From: an uncultured Lachnospiraceae bacterium
GTDB taxonomy: Bacteria; Bacillota; Clostridia; Lachnospirales; Lachnospiraceae
Length of the DNA stretch: 48,582 nt
NCBI GenBank assembly: GCA_910578405.1
Contig: CAJTQO010000027.1
Span: forward strand, 1 to 48,582
Reading direction: 5' to 3'
Of the stretch, positions 9,294 through 16,703 are shown piece by piece (positions within the stretch are counted from its first letter, which is position 1; each line of letters opens with the position of its first letter). A program made the translations under genes and the position numbers. The notes beneath the pieces were generated by a model, which ran no database searches, was not told the DNA's origin, and saw nothing but the letters and a program-made list of their open reading frames with translations.

Positions 9294-9303
9294 CCCTTGT
9301 CAA
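9274..9303 (-). promoter_or_regulatory. Promoter of the CMP-sugar operon
   Basis: Minus strand: TTGACA (9298-9303), 18-bp spacer, TATACT (9274-9279). The predicted start is near 9267, giving a leader of about 125 bases before the ATG at 9142. Confidence 0.75.
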
Positions 9304-9377
9304 CACGAAACACACTTGCATTTCATAGGATGTCCTGAAATCATTGCCAACAGGAAATTTCCAGCCGCCATCCCCTT

Positions 9378-11366
9378 TCACGCCGTCTCCCCATTCTTCC
9401 CCATCTGTTCATACGCCCCGCACACCACATCCGGCTTCCCTGCCATCTGCAGCGCCCCCTTCTCAATCCAAACTGCCGTATCGCAGTTTTTCCGGATTAC
9501 ATTGGAAGAATGGGACACCATCAGCACCGTAGCGCCGCTATGAATCATCTCACGAATACGCGCCTCACTCTTTTCCCGGAAAAACAAATCCCCTACGCTT
9601 AAAACCTCATCCAGGATTAAAATATCCGCCGAATCCCGTATTGTGGCAATGGCAAAACCAAGACGGGACACCATGCCCGAAGAAAAATTCTTCATGCGCT
9701 CATCCATAAAGCCCTCTAATTCGGCAAAAGCCACAATCTCCCCAAACTTCTCATCAATAAACTCCCTGCTGTACCCGATAATCGCCCCATTCAAATACAC
9801 ATTTTCCCGCGCCGTCAACTCCATGTCAAAACCAGTCCCCAAAGTCAAAATCTGCACCTTGCGCCTGTCCACAATAACCTCTCCTTCGGTAGGAGGAAGC
9901 GCGCCTGCAATAATTTTTAACAAAGTGCTTTTCCCGGAACCGTTCGTGCCGATAATCCCCACCACTTCCCCCTGCTTAACCTCAAAAGACACATCACGCA
10001 ACGCCTGCAGCATCCGATAATGGTTCTGCCCTTTTAAAACCCGAATCATATATTCTTTCAAGCTGGAAGCCTCGTCCTGCGCCAACCGGAACTCCATGGT
10101 AACATGGCGGACTTCTATCGCCTTTCTTTCCAAATTTACCGTTTTACGCACACCGTTCTTGCGCCTTTTCTTTTTTTCCGCCGGTTTCTTTTTCCTCTTT
10201 CTCCCTTTGGCCTGCTTCCATCCATACCATACAGACATAGCAAACACTGCAATTACAGCCGCCAATAACTCCGGTTCCAGCTCTTCGCCTTCCTCTTCGC
10301 CCTTTCCCAAACCGTCAAAACCCTCTCCTTCCCCCTGGCGCCCTACTATGTTTCCTTCCCCATCCCCTCCTTTTTTCCCTCCGGTTGCCGCACCCTCTAT
10401 TGCCGCTGGCTCCGCTTCCCCCTCTTCCAAAAATCCCGTTCCGCCATCCCCTGACGCTTCCTGTGTTGTCTGTCCCATTCCCGTCCCGCCAGCCACGGCC
10501 GTCCCGTCTACTCCTTCTGCTTTAACATCCGCCGTTTTTTCCGTTCTCTCCGGCCGCTCTTTCCTCTCCACATACAGTGTGTACACCACCGCTTCTTCCT
10601 GCCCTCCCTGCACCGTCAGCGTAATTATATTTTCTCCCACTGCAAGCTCCGTTCCGGAAACGATGACGCTTGCGTCCGCATCCTCCGTTTCATACGCTAT
10701 TTCCAGCCGCTCGGCTTCATAGCCCACCTGCATATGATATTCCAACACTTCCGGCGAAAACCCCATCTGTCCCGCCAATTCCTCTCCTTCCCCTTCTATC
10801 ACCCCTTCTGCCTGCCCTTCCTTCGCCCGCACTTCCAATCCTGCCAGCCTGCTGCTGCCCTTTCCTTCTATGGCAACCGGAGCCTGTGCCAACCGGCCCA
10901 CCGTAAACTCTTCTTCCGTCACCGTCCCGTCTTCGGCGCTTTCCGTTCCGGTTCCCCCTGCGGAAACCACCCGCACTACAGTATCCCCTTCCGCCAAGGG
11001 TTGGAAATGCAGCATCCTTTTATATCCGGTTTCCCCTCCGCCTCCTTCCACCCATAGTAAATTCCCCTCTTTCCTGTCCGCCCCATTCAGATATTCCAAC
11101 GCTTCCGAATCATACTCCAAACAGACCCAATAGCCGCTTACTGCTAAATTCCCGTCAAAATACACCCCTAACGGGCATATTTCCCCTTCTGTCCATACAT
11201 AAGACTCCGAGCCAAAATACACCTTTCCTTCCGCTGCCATCACATACATCCCGTTCCGGCGCCCTATCCATATCCACAGCCCCAATACCAGGCCAAACGC
11301 CAGCCGGGCCAACTGGCGCCTCTTCCTGGTTTGGCCCATCCCTATCTCCGTTACGTGACTTGACAT
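9378..11366 (-). CDS. Polysaccharide ABC-exporter ATPase fused to an extracellular module
   Basis: 662 residues. Residues 20-36 are a signal anchor. About 45-140 resemble a cohesin-like beta-sandwich, and 172-267 match the Cadherin-like (PF12733-type) sandwich (FSPEVLEYHMQVGYE, VSGTELAVGEN). A Gly/Glu-rich linker runs 270-360, a second membrane helix 365-383, and a Lys/Arg-rich inside segment follows. The cytoplasmic ATPase has Walker A GTNGSGKST (473-481), signature FSSGMVSRLG (561-570) and Walker B DILILDE (581-587). The ATPase is Wzt/TagH-like and follows its permease gene by about 70 bp; GGAGGA precedes the ATG. B. subtilis TagH has the reverse order, with the ATPase first. The extracellular part could sense or dock exported glycan; that role is inference. 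Confidence 0.85.
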   Translation of the reverse strand: MSSHVTEIGMGQTRKRRQLARLAFGLVLGLWIWIGRRNGMYVMAAEGKVYFGSESYVWTEGEICPLGVYFDGNLAVSGYWVCLEYDSEALEYLNGADRKEGNLLWVEGGGGETGYKRMLHFQPLAEGDTVVRVVSAGGTGTESAEDGTVTEEEFTVGRLAQAPVAIEGKGSSRLAGLEVRAKEGQAEGVIEGEGEELAGQMGFSPEVLEYHMQVGYEAERLEIAYETEDADASVIVSGTELAVGENIITLTVQGGQEEAVVYTLYVERKERPERTEKTADVKAEGVDGTAVAGGTGMGQTTQEASGDGGTGFLEEGEAEPAAIEGAATGGKKGGDGEGNIVGRQGEGEGFDGLGKGEEEGEELEPELLAAVIAVFAMSVWYGWKQAKGRKRKKKPAEKKKRRKNGVRKTVNLERKAIEVRHVTMEFRLAQDEASSLKEYMIRVLKGQNHYRMLQALRDVSFEVKQGEVVGIIGTNGSGKSTLLKIIAGALPPTEGEVIVDRRKVQILTLGTGFDMELTARENVYLNGAIIGYSREFIDEKFGEIVAFAELEGFMDERMKNFSSGMVSRLGFAIATIRDSADILILDEVLSVGDLFFREKSEARIREMIHSGATVLMVSHSSNVIRKNCDTAVWIEKGALQMAGKPDVVCGAYEQMGKNGETA

Positions 11367-11436
11367 CTTCCATATCCTCCGCTGCGCTTACCCTGGCGCC
11401 ACCCGCCAAACCTTTCCAAACATCCCAGCCTCAGCC

Positions 11437-12234
11437 TTACACCTTCTGCAAAACCCTCCCCTTCATCTTATTAAAATAGCATTTCCCCAATAAAAACATC
11501 CCCACACTCCAGACAAACAGCCTTGCCCACTGGTTTGCGCCAGGCAGGGCCGCTTCCAGCACACATTTCCTGGCACAGGCAATATAGTTATAGACCGGGT
11601 TTCTGACAATCACCGCCTGCATGGCCGCCGACGTGCTTTCCACCGGATAGAAAAGCGCAGACGCATACATCAGCAAAGTCAGCAATATGGAATACAAATG
11701 TTTCACGTCCCCAAACATAACATAAATAATTGACAGTAAATATCCCACCCCAAGAGAAAATAGAAACAGCATTCCCGCATAAAGAAAAAGCAGCAGCATA
11801 TATGGCGTAATCGGGATGTGGAATGCCAACAGCATCACCGCATATGCCGCCAGGGAATAGCCAAAATTCACCATAACCGTAAAACACCGGGACAAAGGAA
11901 AAATCTCCATCGGCAGCTTCACTTTCACCAACATGCTTTTATTATCCACCAAAGCCGTCATTGCCGCATTGGTCGCTCCGGTAAACAAACTCCAGAAAAT
12001 GCTTCCCGTCAAGTAATAAATAGGGAAATTTTCTATATTTCTTTTAAAAATCGTGGAGAAAATCATAGACATAACCGCCATAGACAGTAACGGATTCAAT
12101 ACGCTCCATAAAATCCCCAGATAAGAACGGGCATACTTCCTTCTGATTTCCCTTAACGTCAACTGCCGGATTACAAAAAAATATTGCTTAACTCCCGTTT
12201 CCGCTTTTTTCCCTGCCACTTCTTTTCTTCCCAC
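11437..12234 (-). CDS. Polysaccharide/teichoic-acid ABC-2 permease (Wzm/TagG-like)
   Basis: 265 residues with about six membrane helices. The amphipathic start (LTLREIRRKYARSYLGILWSV) and the inner FPIYYLTGSIFW segment are typical of Wzm/TagG permeases. It pairs with the ATPase just downstream to flip or export a lipid-linked polysaccharide. The start is GTG at 12234; the same frame stays open upstream to 12435 but holds no ATG, GTG or TTG. Five 17-bp purine-rich repeats lie immediately upstream. Confidence 0.88.
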   Translation of the reverse strand: MGRKEVAGKKAETGVKQYFFVIRQLTLREIRRKYARSYLGILWSVLNPLLSMAVMSMIFSTIFKRNIENFPIYYLTGSIFWSLFTGATNAAMTALVDNKSMLVKVKLPMEIFPLSRCFTVMVNFGYSLAAYAVMLLAFHIPITPYMLLLFLYAGMLFLFSLGVGYLLSIIYVMFGDVKHLYSILLTLLMYASALFYPVESTSAAMQAVIVRNPVYNYIACARKCVLEAALPGANQWARLFVWSVGMFLLGKCYFNKMKGRVLQKV

Positions 12235-12240
12235 CTTTTC

Positions 12241-12325
12241 CTTTCCGCTCCCCTTTTCTTTCCGCTTCTCTTTCCTTTCCGCTTCTCTTTCCTTTCCGCT
12301 CCCCTTTTCTTTCCGCTTCCCTTCT
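12241..12325. repeat. Five tandem 17-bp units upstream of the permease
   Basis: Units of 17 bp start at 12241, 12258, 12275, 12292 and 12309, each beginning CTTTCCGCT on the plus strand. Units 2 and 3 are identical, as are units 1 and 4. On the transcribed strand each unit ends in GCGGAAAG. Copy-number change would alter the distance between the upstream gene and the permease start. Confidence 0.9.
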
Positions 12326-12430
12326 TTTACCAGCCTCCCTGCTCCCTTCCGGCGCCAACTTCCGTTTTGTTTTATTCCTCTCCCTCTTCCGGCTTCCCTC
12401 TTTCCCCTATATCCCTTGCTCCCCCCTGGC

Positions 12431-13834
12431 TCATTTCATGCCTTTTCTCCTCTGTTCCCAATCCTTTCTCGAATACAGCAAAAATTTATACAGGGCCGTT
12501 TGAAACAAATCAAAGCCGCCTGCCGCACTGGACAACCTTATCCCGGCCTCCGGCCAGGCGCTTTGCAGGGCCGGGCGCCCCTTCCCCATCAGATAACGGG
12601 ACACTTTGCGCACCACCCTCCCCTCCTTTATTTCATGATACGGCAAAGCATGGGCCAACGGCTGCTTCTCCTCCCCTGACACATCATCGTCAAATAAATA
12701 TCCGCCATATGCCTTTGCCTCCTCCACAGACGGGCACGCCATAAAAGAATGCAAAAGCTTAGCCGCCACGCGCATTTCCATCTGCAAATCCCTCCCTGCC
12801 CTGTCCTCTCTGTATTCCCCCGTATAATAACCCGCATACTGCAGCAAAATATCCGCTCCCCGCTCCATTCTCCTGCGGTTCGGATTTCCCTCCGCCGCAA
12901 ATACCGGCCTGTACTTCTCCCCTTCCAAGCGGTATCCTCTTACCATCCCTTCCGGGGAACTGAACACACATTCAAACAAATTATTGCAGAAAAACGCTTT
13001 CCTCCAGTTCTTTCCCCTTGGCGCAAAATACCAGGTATGATATCGTGCCGGATTGACCCCTTTTACATATTCATATATCCCAAAGTAATACCCCTCCACC
13101 GTCCCCCCATATCCGGCGCTTTTCAACAGCCTTCCCACGCTGCGCTGTATGCTTCCCGTCCATCCGCTGTCCACCAGGGCATAAGGCACCTTGTCCATCA
13201 GCCCTTCCTGCCCCAAATATCCAATGACAGAAGGATACGCTTCCTTAGCGTGCCTGCGCATCCTCTCCATGAAAAAAGCATTGTCTTTTAAAAAAGGCCG
13301 CAAAGACTTCACCTGCTCATAAGTCAGCAATTCATGCATCCGATGCTCCCAACCCATAGCTTTCCCTGCCTGTGCCGCCTCCTGCTCCGTCAGGCCGCCC
13401 CTAAGCAGCATCCGCTCCAACGTCACCCGCATACCGCCCAGACAGACATAATCCAATCCCTTCTCCCCAAGCAGCCGGTACTCCCCACTCCGAAGCGAAT
13501 ACCGGGAGCAATGCAAATACCGGCACTCCAACGGAAGCTGCCACTGCTCACAGATATATTTGGCAGCCGTATACATCATATAACCGTCCCGCGCCAGGAA
13601 ATACAATCTGCGCTTCCCATTCCACAACGCATCCGCCAATACCCACAACACATACAAAAAAAGCACCGGCGTCAACACATAGCAATACGCCGCCGCCCAC
13701 GCTTCCTCCGCTCCCCCCTTTTTTTGCGTCCTCATATAATCCGCATATACACGCTCCGAATACTCATACAACCGTGGGAGTTTTTTCAAAATCCTCTGAT
13801 AATGCCTTCTCTTTTTCCCGATTCCATTCCTCAT
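12431..13834 (-). CDS. Surface-polysaccharide cluster protein, COG5610-like
   Basis: 467 residues. YFLARDGYMMYTAAKY and later LVDSGWTGSIQRSV resemble conserved blocks of COG5610 proteins (predicted HAD-related proteins of glycan clusters). The HAD N-terminal DxD found in that group is not visible here, so no hydrolase activity is claimed. It overlaps the preceding GT2 gene by 71 bp. Its ATG at 13834 has AGGATG upstream. It lies between glycosyltransferase and exporter genes and probably takes part in assembling the exported glycan. Confidence 0.6.
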   Translation of the reverse strand: MRNGIGKKRRHYQRILKKLPRLYEYSERVYADYMRTQKKGGAEEAWAAAYCYVLTPVLFLYVLWVLADALWNGKRRLYFLARDGYMMYTAAKYICEQWQLPLECRYLHCSRYSLRSGEYRLLGEKGLDYVCLGGMRVTLERMLLRGGLTEQEAAQAGKAMGWEHRMHELLTYEQVKSLRPFLKDNAFFMERMRRHAKEAYPSVIGYLGQEGLMDKVPYALVDSGWTGSIQRSVGRLLKSAGYGGTVEGYYFGIYEYVKGVNPARYHTWYFAPRGKNWRKAFFCNNLFECVFSSPEGMVRGYRLEGEKYRPVFAAEGNPNRRRMERGADILLQYAGYYTGEYREDRAGRDLQMEMRVAAKLLHSFMACPSVEEAKAYGGYLFDDDVSGEEKQPLAHALPYHEIKEGRVVRKVSRYLMGKGRPALQSAWPEAGIRLSSAAGGFDLFQTALYKFLLYSRKDWEQRRKGMK

Positions 13835-14663
13835 AGTTTACATCCTGCCTGTGATATAACCGCTTCGCCTTCCAAATCAACCCGGCAGGTACCGCTGCCG
13901 CCAAAAGGGGACGGACTACATATAGCCATCCAAGGGGATAAAGGATTCCCAGTTCCTTAAAATTTCTGTAACGAATCCGCATTTCATCCATACGGTAACA
14001 AAACTTTCTCTTTGCATAAGAGTTCCTGTCCTCCCGGTAAAAAAACAAATCCCTCTGGATATTCCACCCCCTGTAACCAAGCTTCTCCAAACGCATAAAC
14101 AATTCATAATCCTCACAACGCCAGTTCTCCCTTGCGTCACTATAACGATTCCCCTGTTCAAAAACCGACCGCCGAATCATAACGGTAGGATGGATAAACG
14201 GGGAACATTTTAAAAAAGCATCCCTGCCCGGCCGTTCCGGCATCCTTCGCATCCCCCACACACCGTTGTCATCCAACAGCTTCGCATTGCACCCCGCATA
14301 CGCCACCTCCGGGTGAGATTCCATAAACTCATACTGCACCTTCAGCCTGTCCGCCGCGCTCACATCATCATCGTCCATCCGCGCCAAATATTTCCCCCTG
14401 GCCACATGGATGCAAGTATTCAAAGAATACGCCAGCCCATGATTCTCCGGGTTGCTAATCAATACCACCCTGTCATCCATTTCTCCAAACCGGTGCAGAT
14501 ATCCCGCCAGCTCCCTGTCCGAACCATCATCATAAATAATAAATTCAAAATCCGTAAAACTTTGCCCAAGGATGGAATACACCGCTTCCTCCAGCCTCTT
14601 TCTATTCTTTTGGTTATAAATGCTCATAATCACACTAATCGTCGGCCCACCCAAACTACCCAT
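13764..14663 (-). CDS. Family 2 glycosyltransferase
   Basis: 299 residues. It opens with TISVIMSIYNQ, then YDDGSD (nucleotide binding), and ARMDDDDVS, the DXD metal motif. WRCEDYELFMRL is the usual acceptor/base region of GT2 (ED). The start at 14663 has GGGAGGGG upstream; the frame extends to 14849 inside the preceding gene but that part is a shadow. It transfers a sugar from a nucleotide donor to a lipid-linked glycan. Confidence 0.88.
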   Translation of the reverse strand: MGSLGGPTISVIMSIYNQKNRKRLEEAVYSILGQSFTDFEFIIYDDGSDRELAGYLHRFGEMDDRVVLISNPENHGLAYSLNTCIHVARGKYLARMDDDDVSAADRLKVQYEFMESHPEVAYAGCNAKLLDDNGVWGMRRMPERPGRDAFLKCSPFIHPTVMIRRSVFEQGNRYSDARENWRCEDYELFMRLEKLGYRGWNIQRDLFFYREDRNSYAKRKFCYRMDEMRIRYRNFKELGILYPLGWLYVVRPLLAAAVPAGLIWKAKRLYHRQDVNYEEWNREKEKALSEDFEKTPTVV

Positions 14664-14718
14664 ATCCCCAGCCCCTCCCATCTCTTCCATCCCTCTTATC
14701 CCATGCGCCGCAAGCCGC

Positions 14719-15891
14719 CTAGCAAGGCGTACGCAGCCGCTCCGCCAATTCCTCATACACTCTGCGCATAACCCTGTCCGTTTCCGCCAAATCAAATTCC
14801 TTTGCCCGTTCCATGCATTCCCTTCCCATCCTTCCCCTGCCCTGCGCATCCTCCATCATGCATGAAATTGCCCGGGCATACTCTTCCACGCTCCCTTTTT
14901 TGCATACATATCCCGTTACCCCGTCTTCCATATACTCCCGCGTTCCCCGGCAGTCCGAAGTAATCAGCGGGATTCCCCCTGCCATAGCTTCTATCGCTGC
15001 AATCCCCAGCCCTTCCCTCTTTGAAGGAAAAGCAAAGCAATCCGCGCATTGCAGGATATCCGGGATGTCCCGGCGGAACCCAAACATGGTAAACTGGCTG
15101 CCAATCCCCAGTTCCTCCGCCAGCTTTCTGAGGCTCTCCCCCCGTTTCCCCCTGCCGCATATCCCATAATGAATATTGGGATTCCCCAAGCTGGCCATTG
15201 CGCGCAAAATCACTTCATGGTTCTTGTTGCCGTTTAATTCCCCCACAGACAATATGTAAAATACATTTTCCCCTATGCCAAACCTGCCCCGCATCTGCTC
15301 ACGCGCCCTTTTCCCCTTTCCCGCCTCTTTGGAAAACCGCTTTGTGCATACACCCACCCCCGGAATCCGCACCCGCATACCGCCTTCTTTCAGCCGGAAA
15401 GAAAAACTCCTTGCATAATCTTCCCGGTTAATGGTAATCAGGCAGTCCGTCAGCCTGGCCAGCAAAGCCTCCACCGGAAAATACGCCAGCCAGTTCACCC
15501 AAGGCGCCCCCTTATAGAAATGGAACCCGTGCGCCGTATAAATAACACGCGCCTTCTGTTTACGGCAAAAAAAAGCGGCTAACCGCCCCACCACTCCCCC
15601 AATGGGGTTATGGCAATGTATCAAGTCTATCTGTTCCTTCCGGATAATCCGGCAAATCTGGAAAAATGCCTTTATATTATGAGCCAGATGAACTGGCGAT
15701 TTTTCTATATCAATCGGATAAAGCCTGATTCCCTTCTGTTTCAATTCCCCATGGTCTGATTCATAAACCGGGTTGCGGAAATTCGATGCATAACAAATCT
15801 CACAGCCCAAATTTTTCAATATATCCACATCATTCATTTCAAACTGCGCCAAAAATCCGCTTATGGTTGTTACGATTAAAACTTTTTTCAT
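14719..15891 (-). CDS. Family 4 glycosyltransferase
   Basis: 390 residues, GT-B fold. The N-terminal VLIVTTISGFLAQF, HCHNPIGGVVGRLAA and the later PSKREGLGIAAIEAMAGG give the GT4 E-x7-E donor site. ILSVGELNGNKNHE is the start of the second Rossmann domain. Similar to capsule and exopolysaccharide enzymes that use UDP-sugars. A hairpin (15906-15920) and the terminator at 15935-15959 lie in front of it, so expression may depend on read-through from the 16612 gene. Confidence 0.9.
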   Translation of the reverse strand: MKKVLIVTTISGFLAQFEMNDVDILKNLGCEICYASNFRNPVYESDHGELKQKGIRLYPIDIEKSPVHLAHNIKAFFQICRIIRKEQIDLIHCHNPIGGVVGRLAAFFCRKQKARVIYTAHGFHFYKGAPWVNWLAYFPVEALLARLTDCLITINREDYARSFSFRLKEGGMRVRIPGVGVCTKRFSKEAGKGKRAREQMRGRFGIGENVFYILSVGELNGNKNHEVILRAMASLGNPNIHYGICGRGKRGESLRKLAEELGIGSQFTMFGFRRDIPDILQCADCFAFPSKREGLGIAAIEAMAGGIPLITSDCRGTREYMEDGVTGYVCKKGSVEEYARAISCMMEDAQGRGRMGRECMERAKEFDLAETDRVMRRVYEELAERLRTPC

Positions 15892-15905
15892 GCCAACCCC
15901 CGTAT

Positions 15906-15920
15906 TGCCGCCAAGCGGCA
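15906..15920 (-). promoter_or_regulatory. Small hairpin ahead of the GT4 ribosome site
   Basis: TGCCGC-CAA-GCGGCA is a perfect 6-bp stem, 15 bases upstream of the GT4 ATG and next to its GGGGG ribosome site. It could reduce access of ribosomes. Confidence 0.35.
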
Positions 15921-15934
15921 GCTTAAATCCGGAT

Positions 15935-15959
15935 AAAAAACACCCCTTTCCAAGGGCGT
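15935..15959 (-). terminator. Intrinsic terminator between secreted-protein gene and GT4
   Basis: Minus strand: ACGCCCTT-GGAA-AGGGGTGT followed by T6. It is about 105 bases past the stop at 16064. Confidence 0.7.
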
Positions 15960-16062
15960 CTGCAATTTTTTGCTGCAGCCGGCTTGGTTACAGCCGGCCG
16001 CCTTCCCACACTTGGTTTAATTTCCATCTGCCGATTTGCAGTAACCTTCCCCCGGATGTTTA
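15960..16062 (-). ncRNA. Candidate structured leader/3'UTR RNA
   Basis: On the minus strand the region holds GGTTACTGC, a CTGC-AAATCG-GCAG hairpin, TGGGAAGGCGG, and the hairpin GCCGGC-TGTAACCAA-GCCGGC, and then the terminator. The GTAACC in the second loop is complementary to the upstream GGTTAC, allowing a pseudoknot or an alternative fold. It faintly recalls a cobalamin riboswitch core but does not meet that consensus. Confidence 0.3.
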
Positions 16063-16063
16063 A

Positions 16064-16612
16064 TTAAGGAAGAGCCACAAATGCAACAGCCCCTGAACTC
16101 TTCAGGTTTAAGACTACATGGTCTGCCCTTACCTCAACCACCTCCACGTCAACCCAAACGCCGTTTACAAACTGCTTTACGGCAACCTTTGCGCCGCCAG
16201 CCAATCCTTTTAAGTAGAAATTAACGGTAGCCACATTATAGTTTGCCCCGGGAAGGTTAATGGACAACACGTTTAAGAGAGTCCCGCCAAGGGCCGAAGC
16301 CTGGTTCACAGCATCCGCTGCCACGGCTTTGTTGACTTTCGCCAAAGTCGCCGTCAGGTTGGTAACGACCCCGTTAATCATTATTTTCCCGCCCTGTCCT
16401 ACAGGCATCGCATTTTCAACGCCAGGCGTATGCACTACTACGTTGTTGTAATACTCACCTGAGGACATGCCCCGATTCGCTGCCGCCTGTGCGTCCGAAG
16501 CATTTGTAAATCCTGCAGACGCCAATACCGCCTGTGCAGACGGGCTGGCTGCAGATGCAGTAGCCGAACACAGGAAGACGGAAGCGCCTAATACAGCAAT
16601 AAATTTTTTCAT
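16064..16612 (-). CDS. Small secreted protein of unknown function
   Basis: 182 residues. A clear signal peptide (MKKFIAVLGASVFLCSA, cleavage probably after ASA near residue 21) is followed by an Ala/Asn/Val-rich mature part with no cysteine. The C-terminal half looks like a beta-sandwich (FYLKGLAGGAKVAVKQF, VNGVWVDVEVVEV). No LPxTG, lipobox or membrane anchor is present. The start at 16612 has AAAGGAG upstream. It follows the pseudo-sortase gene by 91 bp in the same direction, so the two may be co-expressed and their products may interact outside the cell. I do not recognise the family. Confidence 0.75.
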   Translation of the reverse strand: MKKFIAVLGASVFLCSATASAASPSAQAVLASAGFTNASDAQAAANRGMSSGEYYNNVVVHTPGVENAMPVGQGGKIMINGVVTNLTATLAKVNKAVAADAVNQASALGGTLLNVLSINLPGANYNVATVNFYLKGLAGGAKVAVKQFVNGVWVDVEVVEVRADHVVLNLKSSGAVAFVALP

Positions 16613-16703
16613 TGTTCCCTTTCTCCTTTCCATTCCTTTTCGATTCCTAAGTGTGGTCTATATCAACATCAAAGATGCCAATACCTAAATGTTCAAACAC
16701 GCG

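Noticed and set aside
1643..9303. Phosphonate or phosphoramidate modification pathway
   Set aside because: Cytidylyltransferases and an aldolase also occur in such pathways, but no PEP mutase, phosphonopyruvate decarboxylase or kinase is present, while sialyltransferase motifs are.
10096..10722. Plus-strand 208-codon ORF rich in Pro and Ser
   Set aside because: It is antisense to the ABC ATPase gene; its composition mirrors the Gly/Glu-rich linker and it has no ribosome site.
12241..12325. CRISPR array
   Set aside because: The 17-bp units are directly adjacent with no spacers, and no cas genes are nearby.
15960..16062. Cobalamin riboswitch
   Set aside because: TGGGAAGGCGG and AAGCCGG recall the core, but the RNA is too short and lacks the other conserved blocks.
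16613..16703. Separate promoter for the secreted-protein gene
   Set aside because: TTGGCA and TATAG-like boxes are present but their spacing is wrong; co-transcription with the pseudo-sortase is simpler.
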